Shown here in pieces: positions 52,916 through 62,900 of a DNA stretch of 64,000 bases. Positions within the stretch are counted from its first letter, which is position 1. Each line of letters begins with the position of its first letter. This DNA comes from Allolobophora icterica. Lineage: Eukaryota > Annelida > Clitellata > Crassiclitellata > Lumbricidae. The stretch lies in contig OY744615.1 of NCBI GenBank assembly GCA_963556255.1, positions 5,097,123-5,161,122 on the forward strand, written 5' to 3'. The notes under the pieces were generated by a model. The model saw only the letters and a list, made by a program, of their open reading frames with translations, did not search any database and was not told where the DNA came from. The translations under genes and the position numbers were made by a program.

Positions 52916-55170
52916 AACCCAAAGAAAGGTCAACGTCATGCGTCGTGCCTCTCACTGCAGAACCCACATACGTCTGGTCTGACCCACAGATGCCACCTAC
53001 GACGTCCTACCAAAGTGTCAGGCCGTCTGTGTCCACCGTCGCTCCACGTTCTTCGGTCCCGCCCGTTGACTCAAGACGCCTCATTCCAAGTTCATCATTC
53101 CAGCACTACGTTCCACGTCATGATCACGCCCACCGTGCCACGCAATCGTCGTCCATCGTTACTCCGTATCCACCAGCTATGTTTGTTACCATGAAACAAA
53201 GAATTCCTCAGAATTCACCGTTGCCAAGCTACACTCCATATTTCCAGTATGATCACGACGCTACAATGTCTTTACCCACCACGTTCCCGCATCCAGTCGT
53301 CGCATCCACCAAACCGAAACAAGGACTGCCAACTCCATCAGTGTCGAATCGCGGTGTCTGGCAACGCCAAGCTTCGACAGTATGCTGCCACAGCCATTAC
53401 CTACCAGGTGAACCATGTCCTGTGTTTACGACTCCAGAGTCACGTGACTTCGTCAGCACCAGGTATGATTTGCCGTTTAGTCATGCCAATGAGATGTCAT
53501 GGCCGCCGGGTGAATATCCACCGCCTCAGAGAGATGATGGCCACCGTCAGCCGTTGCTACCGTCATCTCAAGGTCAGGGTGCTGGTATGTCAGATTATCT
53601 TTCGGTTGCTGAATCGTATCAGGGGAGAAGTGCCATAGAACCTGTCGATATACTGAGGGAGGTACATAACCTAGTACAGGTGAGAGTACAGGCGTTGATG
53701 AAAGCCTATGAACAACGAGGCGAATCAGAGAAACTTTCCCAGCAATCGCACGATGAAGCTTCCATAAGAGAATTGAAAAGGGAGCATCCCTTGCTCACGG
53801 ATCGTCGACCAGAAGAAGAGAAGAGGACAATGACAACGGTGAAAGATGTGTTGTCCACAGTGCCAACGTCTTCTGTCATGACCTCTGCCGTAGACAGAGC
53901 AGATACATCTACCAATTCAAAGAAGGAACCAGAACTTCCTCACTCCAATGATCCGACTACTCCGTCCACCACGTCAGTCAGTGCAGAGACCAAAGAAAAG
54001 ACCACTTCGACCTCCCCACCACCTGCAAAAGCGAAACAGTGGATTAAGCTGGGCTTATTCAACGGAACCAGCTCCATCGACGCATTTTTAAGAAAGTTTG
54101 AGATTTGTGCCAAGAACAATGCCTGGGACGAGGATGAACGTTTGAACCAGTTATCGTGCTCCTTGACTGAGCCTGCGAACCAGATCCTTTGGGACTTTGA
54201 TTCAGAATCGGTGCTTACGTGGAAAGACTTGGTGCAGAAACTTCGTTCCAGATACGGGAGTGCAGATCAGGCTGCTTTGTACCAGGCGCAACTCGGAACA
54301 CGGAAGCAACGAGATGGAGATGACCTGAGTTCCTTGGTACAGGACATTAGACGTTTGCTGACTTTGGCTTATCCTGGGCCAACGTCAGTCCATTCTGAAA
54401 CCATTGCTGTCAGAGCTTTCTTGGATGCCCTGAAGGACAAACGACTTGCTTTGAAAGTTCGAGAACGTGAGGTCACGACCCTTGACCAGGCGTTCAAACT
54501 GGCTGTTCGTTTGGATGGATACCATCAGGCGGAAGAAGACCTGAATGATCAGCACGAACGTCGCCCAAACAGAGTGAAAGCTGTGAAGGAGACAGAACCT
54601 TCCTCAGAAATGTTCCGCCGAATGTTACGTGAAGAATTGAAATCACAGCAACGTCGTCAGTTGGAGAAGATACGTGAAGAACTGGAACCACAACGTCGTC
54701 GTATAGAGCAGCTAGAGAAGGCTCTAGCATCGTTGCAGAAACCACAAATACCACGTTTACTAGACCAAACATTTGTGAAAACGACCCCGCCGTCTGGTTG
54801 GTCAGCTGGGACGCAGCCAGAACAGTCAAGTGGACTGAGATCAGGCGACAGGAACATCCGGCGTGTGACAGGTCAATGTTATGAGTGTGGTCAAGAAGGT
54901 CACTACGTCGGTAACTGTCCAGAACGCCAACGGAGAAGACTGGAAGACCTCTGTACCCCGAGGTCAACCGATCCGATCCAGAGCCTGCTAATGTCCGTCA
55001 TGTCACTGGTAGTACAACGGCCTACCTACCGCTCAAAGTCAACGGGAGATCCATTCTTGCCTTGGTGGACACCGGAAGTGAACTATCTCTTGTCCCGGCT
55101 TCAATGGTTGATAGAAGAGAAGTCATTGGATCACAGCAGCTTCTTCGCGCAGTTAATGAGACTGAGATAA
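52912..55170 (+). CDS. Gag of the gypsy element
   Basis: 752 codons, starting at a GTG that overlaps the previous stop, so the true start is uncertain. Residues 1-340 are proline/serine-rich. The retrotransposon gag domain starts near residue 373 (AKQWIKLGLFNGTSSIDAFL...FEICAKNNAWDEDERL...LVQKLRSRYGS) and runs to about 560. A coiled-coil stretch follows (FRRMLREELKSQQRRQLEKI, residues 565-620). A zinc knuckle CYECGQEGHYVGNC (CX2CX4HX4C) lies at about residues 657-670. The last 80 residues are out of register with the protease frame. Confidence 0.85.
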   Translation: MKPKERSTSCVVPLTAEPTYVWSDPQMPPTTSYQSVRPSVSTVAPRSSVPPVDSRRLIPSSSFQHYVPRHDHAHRATQSSSIVTPYPPAMFVTMKQRIPQNSPLPSYTPYFQYDHDATMSLPTTFPHPVVASTKPKQGLPTPSVSNRGVWQRQASTVCCHSHYLPGEPCPVFTTPESRDFVSTRYDLPFSHANEMSWPPGEYPPPQRDDGHRQPLLPSSQGQGAGMSDYLSVAESYQGRSAIEPVDILREVHNLVQVRVQALMKAYEQRGESEKLSQQSHDEASIRELKREHPLLTDRRPEEEKRTMTTVKDVLSTVPTSSVMTSAVDRADTSTNSKKEPELPHSNDPTTPSTTSVSAETKEKTTSTSPPPAKAKQWIKLGLFNGTSSIDAFLRKFEICAKNNAWDEDERLNQLSCSLTEPANQILWDFDSESVLTWKDLVQKLRSRYGSADQAALYQAQLGTRKQRDGDDLSSLVQDIRRLLTLAYPGPTSVHSETIAVRAFLDALKDKRLALKVREREVTTLDQAFKLAVRLDGYHQAEEDLNDQHERRPNRVKAVKETEPSSEMFRRMLREELKSQQRRQLEKIREELEPQRRRIEQLEKALASLQKPQIPRLLDQTFVKTTPPSGWSAGTQPEQSSGLRSGDRNIRRVTGQCYECGQEGHYVGNCPERQRRRLEDLCTPRSTDPIQSLLMSVMSLVVQRPTYRSKSTGDPFLPWWTPEVNYLLSRLQWLIEEKSLDHSSFFAQLMRLR

Positions 55171-56783
55171 AAGTCCTTGGAGAAGTTCAGCTCCGTTGTC
55201 AAGCAGCAGAATTCCAGTTCACCGTTCCTTGCCTAGTAACTGAACAATTGTCAGAGTTGATACTTGGACTTGAATGGCTTGAGAAATATGGTGCGCAGTG
55301 GAACTTTGCTGACCGTTGGATCAAAATTCAAGACTATGTGTTTCCATTATGTAGTCAACCACGCACTGGGAAATGTCGGAGGATCGCCACCGCAGTCGAT
55401 GTGAAAATTCCTGCCTTGTCAGAGATGAACGTTGCTGCCTATGCCATATTGCCAAATCTCCAGAAAGACTCATCTTCATGGGCAACCCAACCACAGGTGC
55501 TAAACTCAGGATTGATTGTGGCCGGAACGTTGTTGCCAGATCGTGTCCTAGATCTCGCAGTCCGTGTTCTGAATCCGACCACGCAAGACATTCGTATAAA
55601 GAAAGGTGTTCAATGCATGGTCGAGGATGTTGTTGTAATGAGCCCAAGTGTCACAGAACAGATGCCTTTAGGTTGTGCAGCCGTAACTGAAGTCTTTCGT
55701 GAGACATCGGACGTAAACGAGGAGTCAGTGCTAGCACCGCTGTGGACAGAAGTCGCAGAAGATGTACCTGAAGAAGTCAAAGAACGGTTACGCTCCCTCA
55801 TCCTTTCAAACCGAAAAGCATTTTCTCTCTCAGAATGGGACTTAGGTTTCACCGACGTCCTCCAGCATGAAATAGAAACGGGTGATGAAGCTCCTGTACA
55901 TCAGCGGTTACGTCGTCAGCCTTTGACTCTATGTCCAATTCGTGATGATCCGTTTGTCCCTTCACGGTCCCCGATGTTAATCGTACCGTCGATGTCAACC
56001 GCGTCTGTCGTTGGACGGAGACGTTCCCTTGCGTTGCCTTTGTTGTGTTGCCTACTCGCAAGCCTTCTCCTGAGCCTTAACTCGTGCTGTGGACGTCGAT
56101 ATATCGCGAATGACCCGCGGGGAAAGGTTGTGTCGCAAACTCAGCGTGACTGGGATCAGCATCTTCCCCTCGTCATGTCCGCTTATCGCGCTACTGAGCA
56201 CGAATCCACCGGTTATAGCCCCCGTCGTCTTTTCCTTGGAAGAGAAAATGTCTTGCCACTTGATCTAGTTTTAGGAAATTGTTTTGAAAATGATTTTGTA
56301 GCTTTGTCGATTGATGATTTTGTTGTTGAAAAAGAAAAGCAAATTAAAGTTGCATATTCCCATGTAAGAGAATTTACACAGCGCCTTGTTACAGCTCGAG
56401 CTGCCAGGTATAATCTAAGGGTTAAGCCTGTACAGTTTAAGATTGGTGATTGGGTGATGTACCATTATCCCAGGAAGAGGATTGGAGTTAAGGAGAAGTG
56501 GTCGAAATTTTATGTTGGCCCTTATAGAGTCATGTCCCAGCTTAGCCCGGTGCTATTCAAGATTCAGAAGTCGAAGAGAGCTCAACCTAAATTGGTTTAC
56601 ATCGACAAACTTAAGAGGTACCATGGAGAGATTCCTAAGGATTGGGATGCTGACCCAAATAATGTCCCGGAAGAGGTAGATGTGGGGACCCAGGTAAATG
56701 GAAGTGACAGGGTTGACCCACCCATACCAAGGCCCAGAAGAGATATTAAGCGTCCTATTCGGTTTCGGGAAGATATCGATTAG
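55062..56783 (+). CDS. Protease plus integrase C-terminus (pol with internal deletion)
   Basis: 573 codons in the -1 frame relative to gag; the frame is already open from about 54915. LVDTGSELSLV (55062-55094) is the aspartic protease active site and LILGLEWLEKYGA its second landmark. ETGDEAPVHQRLRRQP (about 55878-55925) is where RT should begin. About 190 bp without similarity follow, then QRDWDQHLPLVMSAYRATEH, ESTGYSPRRLFLGRENVLPL and KWSKFYVGPYRVM (GPY/F module, residues about 480) of integrase. RT, RNase H, and the zinc-binding and DDE parts of integrase are lost, yet the frame stays open across the joint. No obvious slippery heptamer in the overlap. Confidence 0.8.
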   Translation: MVDTGSELSLVPASMVDRREVIGSQQLLRAVNETEIKVLGEVQLRCQAAEFQFTVPCLVTEQLSELILGLEWLEKYGAQWNFADRWIKIQDYVFPLCSQPRTGKCRRIATAVDVKIPALSEMNVAAYAILPNLQKDSSSWATQPQVLNSGLIVAGTLLPDRVLDLAVRVLNPTTQDIRIKKGVQCMVEDVVVMSPSVTEQMPLGCAAVTEVFRETSDVNEESVLAPLWTEVAEDVPEEVKERLRSLILSNRKAFSLSEWDLGFTDVLQHEIETGDEAPVHQRLRRQPLTLCPIRDDPFVPSRSPMLIVPSMSTASVVGRRRSLALPLLCCLLASLLLSLNSCCGRRYIANDPRGKVVSQTQRDWDQHLPLVMSAYRATEHESTGYSPRRLFLGRENVLPLDLVLGNCFENDFVALSIDDFVVEKEKQIKVAYSHVREFTQRLVTARAARYNLRVKPVQFKIGDWVMYHYPRKRIGVKEKWSKFYVGPYRVMSQLSPVLFKIQKSKRAQPKLVYIDKLKRYHGEIPKDWDADPNNVPEEVDVGTQVNGSDRVDPPIPRPRRDIKRPIRFREDID

Positions 56784-56878
56784 AGGTGGGGTAGAGGCTA
56801 GTACCGGTAATTTGGTATTGTATTATTGTGTTATGATTAATTTTATTTTAGAAATCCGGGCCAGGGAGTTTTGTCAGA

Positions 56879-57193
56879 ATGGCTCGCACCCGCATACCAG
56901 AACTAGATTGGACAAGGGAGGTGGTTAGTCGTGTCCATAAAAAGAAGAAGTTGGGAAGCCGTCAGGAGGTGTCTGCAAATGATGAAGTGGAGGATAGACC
57001 AGTGAAAGTATGTGGCTATGTGCGTCTAGTGGAGTCTCCATTAAGAATACCAACCTTGGAGAGAGAACCTTCCTGGGCCCCTGGTTTGGTAGATGTCCTA
57101 GGATTGGAAGAAGTGGAGGCGACTCTTAAGCAGTCTGTCGAGAGGAATGACCCCGACTCACCTTGTCCCTCTCCCTCTGTACCAAAAGCATAG
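56879..57193 (+). CDS. 3' accessory frame 1 of the gypsy element
   Basis: 104 codons: MARTRIPELDWTREVVSRVH, KKKKLGSRQEV, VEDRPVKVCGYVRLVESPLR, ending SPCPSPSVPKA. Small, basic at the start, no membrane segment, so not envelope-like. It lies downstream of integrase where some gypsy elements carry extra genes. Function unknown. Confidence 0.45.
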   Translation: MARTRIPELDWTREVVSRVHKKKKLGSRQEVSANDEVEDRPVKVCGYVRLVESPLRIPTLEREPSWAPGLVDVLGLEEVEATLKQSVERNDPDSPCPSPSVPKA

Positions 57194-57202
57194 ATTAATC
57201 CA

Positions 57203-57731
57203 TTGACTATGAAAGGGCTCGTTTGGGTTTGTTTGAGGACCCTGATTCGGGAGAATGCCTTCGATTTATCACCAGTTATTATTCAACAACTGAACGATAA
57301 GGATCAAGTGTGCAGGGATTTAAATGATGTGATACCTTTGGGTACTGGTACTGGTAACTGTACAGACTGTGGTACAAACCTCTGGAATGAAAAAAAGCAT
57401 CATGGCTTGGGCCGAAAAGAAGAGGTGGGAAGTGTATGGGCCAGGGGTTACACGGCTGGAGGAGAAGGATTTGCCCTGCCCATGGGAAGATACAACCCGA
57501 TGGACCTTTGATGTCTGGGTGGTGGTGGCACAGGTGGTTGCTCGATTTGCTGCTATTGGAGCCGAGAATCCGGCCGACATTTTGGAACACATGAACGACT
57601 TAGAAGCTCAGTTGTCACCCGAAAGTAATGTGGTAAAACTGGCAGTGTTTATTTTATGTGAGATTCGGAATTGCCCCTGGAGTTGGGACCATTTGTTCCC
57701 TTTGGTTGTTGACTTAAAGGAATCACCCTAA
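57203..57731 (+). CDS. 3' accessory frame 2 of the gypsy element (frameshifted)
   Basis: Two overlapping frames: 57203-57511 (MTMKGLVWVCLRTLIRENAF, then a CTDCG pair) and 57369-57731 (AWAEKKRWEVYGPGVTRLEE, RWTFDVWVVVAQVVARFAAI, GAENPADILEHMNDLEAQLS, CEIRNCPWSWDHLFPLVVDL). They look like one protein broken by a frameshift near 57370-57500. One hydrophobic stretch (VWVVVAQVVARFAAIGA). No known domain. Confidence 0.45.
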
Positions 57732-58092
57732 AACACACATGTTTGCGGAGATGGGTGAACTTCTATGGATCTTATTATTAGTTGTGTTCTTAGTTATGAT
57801 TTTAACCGTAAAATACTAACAGTTAAGTAACTGATGGGGCTATGTGAAATAAAGTAGTCTTGTTTTACATGTATGGAGCTATGATGTTATCTGTTTGATT
57901 GTCCCTATTGATTTTCTTTCCATTGTTTTTTTTCTAGCAGTTTATGTAATTTAGGCTTCGTTGACTGTTGCTGATGTTATTTAGTAAGTGGGTATTTGTT
58001 ATACTTTGTGGCGGTATTCACCAAGAAAGGCTATCGAGATGTGTTAGTCCCAGTTCCAAAATTTGTTAAAGAGTTACCAAATTTTGATCATC

Positions 58093-58103
58093 AGGGGGGA
58101 TAA
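58093..58103 (+). other. Polypurine tract
   Basis: AGGGGGGATAA immediately precedes the 3' LTR, as needed for plus-strand DNA priming. Confidence 0.75.
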
Positions 58104-59288
58104 TGTAACAATCTAGTGTTACAGAGTTTTCTGTCATACCTTATTCATTGTATGTGCGCTATATCAAGCGTTATTACGTAATGGCTATTTTTAGCTTATA
58201 GCTGTTTTTGCACCCGGTTCAATGGCCGTGGGCAGTTCGTGTTGAAGGAAGGTGATGAATGACAGCTGTCGCTGGAAAAGGGTTTCTTGTAATCAGATTT
58301 CTTTGGCTCTGAGGCCTTTCAAAATCGAAGGTTTGTCGGTTTGAGGTAACCGTATCACGTCAAATTATCCCTAGAATTAGGTTATCAGGTTTTAAAAGGG
58401 TGAAACGGGCCGATCAGGGTGATTTTTGAGAACTTTGGAAGTTCGCTCCGTGCTGACTCGCTTTCAGTGCCAGTAGTCAAGGTCACCTTGATGTGTGCAA
58501 TTTAAGTATGACCGTTTGGTGACTGAAATAAGTAGTTTTATTGTGCCTTAAGTGTATAATGGTTATTTGTATTCATTCGTGTAAACTTTAGTAAGCTATT
58601 TGATGGACAACAAGTGAGCTATTTGGAGATTTCTGTCTCATATCAGGTTCTGACCTTTGACCTTAACGCTTAACATTAAAGCCTGCCACGCTAAGGGTTG
58701 TGTAGCAAAGTGACACTTTCTGTTTCAATTAAATTGTAATACATGGCAAATCAACAAGATTCGTTTCTTATCTCCTTGTTGGATAGCACTGAGTTCAGAC
58801 ATAGTTTGCTCAGATATTTTCCTGAATTAGCTAGTCATAATTTGATGCAGAATTTAAATGAAGAAGTAGAGGAAGAAGAAGAGGTGGTCCAAAGTAAAAA
58901 GGGCAACTCACTTAGCCACAATAGCCCTCTACTACCAGAAACACAGTTAGCTTCAGAAGATGAGGAGGTAGATGACGAAGAAGAAGTAGAAGAAGAGGAT
59001 GGGGACACCATGAACTCTAAGTATAGGGGAAATCCTATGTTTGTTTCCTACTCGGAAACCACGGACACCCACAGGTCAGGCCTTGGTGATGAAATGGTAA
59101 GTATGACGTCATTGCCCTTAGAAGAACTGCCAAATGTCACTATGCCTAGACGTAGTAAGCGCCTGTCCGGTGTGCCCCCTGTATATTATGGTCCTGAACA
59201 CAGGAGTTCGAACTCTCAGGCAATGCAAGACCGGAAGTCCTCATCCCGGCGCTTGACGACCGCCGCCGCCAGGGGTCGCTTCGCCACA
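58104..59288 (+). repeat. 3' LTR of the gypsy element
   Basis: Near-identical to 50953-52137. The MANQQ frame (58743 onward) here runs beyond the LTR into the hAT-like element and stops at 59411. The right end GCCACA is followed by the ATAC duplication. Confidence 0.95.
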
Positions 59289-59292
59289 ATAC

Positions 59293-59332
59293 TATTTCAA
59301 ATACTTTGTATTTCAAATATTCCCCAGCACTG
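59293..59332. mobile_element. hAT-like MITE, right end
   Basis: Forty bases: AAATACTTTGTATTTCAAAT ... CCCCAGCACTG, the inverted terminus of the element starting at 50033. Confidence 0.8.
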
Positions 59333-59340
59333 TGTATCCG

Positions 59341-59750
59341 TCAGTTCAAGGAAGAGGGATGTTCCAGCAAATTTCTTTTGTGCACTCGACCAACTTTCAG
59401 CAAATTTTTGATGGTATCTGTCGGGTCTCTACACTCGGTCGTATGAGCATTCATTTCATCGAACCAGATGTTAAGGTAAATGGACGAGATGTTCTGCTAA
59501 TGCAGGGCCACACCTAACAGTCCTGATTTAAATCTGGTAGGTTATAAAATATGGAGTATCATGCAAGAAAAGGTCTACAGATATCGAATGATGTCAATGA
59601 GTTGCGTCATGAATTTGTGGAGGCATGGGATGAAACGGATCAGCAAATCATTAATCAGTCGGTGGCGTACACATCTTCGCGCGAATGCGTGGATGCCCAA
59701 GGAAGTCAATTTGAACATAAACTTTAACTTTCTTAATGCTCAGCAATAAC
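59341..59750 (+). pseudogene. Tc1/mariner transposase, C-terminal part
   Basis: Frameshifted continuation of 49741-50024: SSRKRDVPANFFCALDQLSA, DGICRVSTLGRMSIHFIEPD, VKVNGRDVLLMQ, then a gap that removes the LQQDGAPAH catalytic block, then NSPDLNLVGYKIWSIMQEKV (59517-59575, last catalytic aspartate), YRYRMMSMSCVMNLWRHGMK-like, SRWRTHLRANAW. Dead. Confidence 0.75.
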
Positions 59751-60477
59751 TCTTCTATCTTTACTTAAAATTTCTTTGACATAATCTTATATCTGACGAA
59801 GTTAAAGTAAAATATGTAGGGACACATTTTTTCTATGACCTACCGTGTAGATACAAGTGCGCTACCAACAGGTCAAGATGTAACAATTCCCCTTTGATTA
59901 CTTTGACCTAATCTAAATCATATATTTGCTTAAAGTGTGACTAAAATGCTATTTAACCATGATTAAAATCAAATAACTAATTGAAATTAACGGTCTTAAA
60001 TAAAATACAGTCATTCTTAAGATTAAACTTAAAAACACGTCCTCAACACGTCATCATAGGTGCTCCTGCTTAGCAGGATTAAATAATCCATTTAGGGCCA
60101 CCTTTTGTGGCCAGTAATGATCATTCTGGTTTTACGCTTCTGAGTTTGACAATTGTTCACTCATTGCTTGGTTACAATAAAGATTTTGATTTGATTTGAT
60201 TTGATACAAGCACACATAAACGGTGATTTACATGATAACCAGGCTATATGAGTGGGATTCTGCTGCTGTTAAGCACAGTTGTATTTTGCTTTCATTGCAT
60301 TATCTGCCAAATGAATAACCTTATATTAATATACAATGTTAAAAGCTCTGCTCTATCAAAAGCCAATCTCACAATGCACCGTCAGTTTAATTCCTTGTGC
60401 ATTATTTATTTATTTACTTATTATAAACATTTTTAATGTGTGCAAAGTCATACAGAAATGCGAATCTGAGGTGCAGT
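59751..60477. other. Spacer with LINE/SINE tail
   Basis: Around 60150-60210 an unidentified element ends in aataaagattttgatttgat repeats. No coding signal elsewhere. Confidence 0.4.
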
Positions 60478-60880
60478 TAGTCAGTTGCCAGATGAAGAGC
60501 AATTAGATATCCAGATGTTTGAAAGCCAGTGACAGTAGTGAGGTTTGAGGCATTTCTTGAAAGAAGAAGAGGTCGAAAACGGCAAAACATTTGTAGTCGG
60601 CTCCATTCCTGGGGGGCTGCAACACAAAATGCACGAGAGCCCATGGCACTGCTACATCTAGGCTCAACCAAAAGACCCATGACCAAAGACTGCAGACTGC
60701 GTGGTGGGATGTAAGGAGAGAGTAGCGGTTCAAGGTGCGTAGGAGTGCACATTGTGAGGGTTTTATAGGTCAAACAGGCCAGTATAAATCTAATTCTCAA
60801 TTCTACAAAAAGCCTGTGCAGTTAAGGGAGCAGAGTTAATGAGTTTGAACGACAAGATGCATGCAGCACCATGCGCGCCT
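60478..60880 (-). pseudogene. LINE I, C-terminal end (CR1-like)
   Basis: Minus: MRIRFILACLTYKTLTMCTP, THLEPLLSPYIPPRSLQSLV, VEPRCSSAMGSRAFCVAAPQ, EWSRLQM, LLLSRNASNLTTVTGF. This follows the standard LTYK...P.YL..LL.PY.P.R.LRS....L..P......G.RAF..AAP..WN.L order. The N-terminal part is lost. Confidence 0.65.
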
Positions 60881-61056
60881 GTGAATCTTGGATGCGTTGA
60901 AACCTGTTGACTTGAAGATCTGACATGTCTGTAAACACAGAGTTTAGATCAGACACTGTCTGTGATAGAAGTTACTAATTACAATTAATTACATGTGAGG
61001 ACCACAGTTGCATGTCTGCTGTCCATGTTAGATGGACAAATGGAAAGGCATCTTAC

Positions 61057-61108
61057 CTGTGACCATGCACCTGGTCAGTCCACATTAAACAATTCACTAA
61101 ATCCTTTC
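61057..61108 (-). CDS. Host gene exon candidate: KDLVNCLMWTDQVHGH
   Basis: Minus: donor CAG|gtaagatg, a very good consensus; open frame KDLVNCLMWTDQVHGH back to an AG near 61109-61110. It ends with two bases (AG) which, with the first base of 48307-48428, give arginine. The acceptor is uncertain. If real, the intron (about 12.6 kb) holds the whole mariner/hAT/gypsy nest. Confidence 0.4.
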
Positions 61109-61364
61109 CTCTTCATGCTTAATAACACTCAACTTGCTAATAATCACTAAACTGCTGATGATAAATCTCAGTGTCTGATTTCTTTCTGCTGCCTGTCTCA
61201 TCTGTTGCCAGACACCATCTGATCATGTCACTCATCTATTGTGCAACAACCTACACTGGCTGCGTGTCGCTCAGTGAATCAACTAAAACTGTGCTTGATC
61301 ACTATATCATGCGTGTATCCTTCCCCGCCTCCCGACCACCAATGCATTGGGCGTTTGTAATCGT

Positions 61365-61440
61365 AATCTCGAAATTTCTACAGCGCCCACAAAAGCGAAG
61401 TAGTGGGAACCAGCTTATTCACAGGTGCTAAATCAAATCA
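61365..61440. repeat. Repeat fragment shared with 4530-4600
   Basis: atcgtaatctcgaaatttct and acagcgccc, then gggaaccagcttattca, as in the left flank and arm of the palindrome at 4577. Confidence 0.5.
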
Positions 61441-62215
61441 GAATCATTAGGCAGGGTGGGTGGGTTAAATCGGTTCCAGGCAAGATCCAAAGGGTCAGTC
61501 AGGCAGACAGTCAAATGGCTAAGGAGGGTGGTGCTTGGGGTCGAAACGGCGTTGAGTTCCCAGCGGAGATAGCAACGCTGATGGACGACAAGCACCTGCA
61601 GGACCTGAACCTGGTAGCTTCACAGGAGACTATCCAAGACCTGATAGCAGCCACAGCAATCCACGAGGAATACCAACTGTTGAAACAGATAAAAACTGGA
61701 TGGCCTCTCTCCCCAGATGAACTACCAGCTGCCGTCAAGCTGAATGCCAGCTTTGAGTAGGGGTTGGCATTCAAGGGGCATTGGGTGATCATACCCCACC
61801 CAGTCAGCCAGAGATGACGTCCTTCGTCGCCTTCACTCCAGCCACATTGGAGTTAATGGAAGTATTAGGAGTACCCAGGCATTGCTGCGGCCATTATGGA
61901 CCTGCTATCAAGATGCAACATCTGCCCCCGCTATGAGATGGAGACATAGATAGAGCCATTGCTTCCCCACACGGCCTCACCCACCCATGGGATAAAGTCA
62001 GTGTTGAAATATTTGTGGCCAGGACTACCTGATCAATGTCGACTTGGGTTACTTCAAGGTTGACTGTTTGCCATCAAAGCATATAGCTTTGATGGCAAGT
62101 ATGCCCTATGCGAATAATAACCTGTCATGGGATCCCATCCGAGGTCATGTCAGATGATAGCCCGTTTGATGCGGCAGAATTCAAAAAATTTGCAGCCGCC
62201 TGAGAATTCAAAGTC
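61440..62215 (+). pseudogene. Ty3/gypsy pol fragment: RNase H end to integrase core
   Basis: LVASQETIQDLIAATAIHEE, YQLLKQIKTGWPLSPDELPA (61655-61730) is the RNase H-integrase linker; then LAFKGHWVIIPHPVS (K.GHR.IIP), a SRLHSSHIGVNGS-like HHCC zinc region (61815-61860), a WDKVSVDIF-like block (61995-62020) with the first catalytic aspartate, and a HGIPSEVMSDDSPFDAAEFK-like block (62130-62180). Many frameshifts. Unrelated in position to the young gypsy element; possibly the same broad lineage. Confidence 0.65.
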
Positions 62216-62900
62216 ACCACTGGCATGGATCAGCTCCTACTCCTACCTAGAAGGGCGGACCATACGAGTAAAAATGGGGGAGGATGGGTCACTATGGACC
62301 CTAGTGGAGTATGGTGTACCGCAGGGATCGGTGTTGGGACCGCTCCTCTACATCCTGTACACAGCGGACCTCACTGCCATAATTTCTTCCTGTGGACCCC
62401 GGTCACACCAGTTTGCCGTTCTACAGATGTACCAGTCATGCCTCCCTCAGAACTCGTCGAGTTGTGTTGCTACCATCCGCTCCGCATTACATGAGGTCCA
62501 GGGTTGGATGTCATCTAACCAACTTCGATTGAATCCATCTAAGACACAATACATCTGGCTTGGCACACCAGCGTCGAGGAAGAAGATCGATCCAAAGAAT
62601 TTGGCGTCCTCATTTCTGGTTGGTGAGAACTGCAGAGTAGTACGGGATTTGGGAGTACTACTTGATGAAGGCTGAACCATGTGAACAACATCTGTAGAAT
62701 TGGATACTATGAGCTCAGACAGATTAGTCATAAGGAGGACACTTTCGAGGGATGCCGCGGCTACACTGGTGCACTCCTTTGTCCTGTCGCGGCTTGATCA
62801 TTGTAATGGGGTGCTGCTGGGCCTAGTGGCCAACACTGCAGTGCACCCTAACAGGACTACAGAACACGATCAGGGCGGCTGCTACAAAAACACCCCAGAT
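62215..62900 (+). pseudogene. LINE J, reverse transcriptase with damaged YADD
   Basis: SYSYLEGRTIRVKMGEDGSL, VEYGVPQGSVLGPLLYILYT, ADLTAIISSCGPRSHQF, then AVLQMYQSCLP where YADDVQMYQ is expected: the two catalytic aspartates are missing. Then WMSSNQLRLNPSKTQYIWLG, VVRDLGVLLDEG, IRRTLSRDAAATLVHSFVLS, RLDHCNGVLLGL. Part of an open frame 62127-62675 that begins in the gypsy fragment. Confidence 0.75.

Larger units (their letters stand above)
50953..59288 (+). mobile_element. Ty3/gypsy LTR retrotransposon, young but lacking RT
   Basis: 8.3-kb element: LTRs 50953-52137 and 58104-59288 (1185 bp, TGTAACA...GCCACA), 4-bp duplication ATAC (50949-50952; 59289-59292), primer site at 52140, purine tract before the 3' LTR. 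I count three differences between the LTRs (51782/58933, 52000/59151, 52127/59278). Coding: an LTR-borne acidic frame, gag with zinc knuckle, protease, then integrase C-terminus. RT, RNase H and the integrase core are absent. It needed another element's enzymes to move, unless the loss came after insertion. Confidence 0.9.

Noticed and set aside
54494..54967. 157-codon minus frame opposite gag
   Set aside because: Shadow of the gag coding region; no motif.
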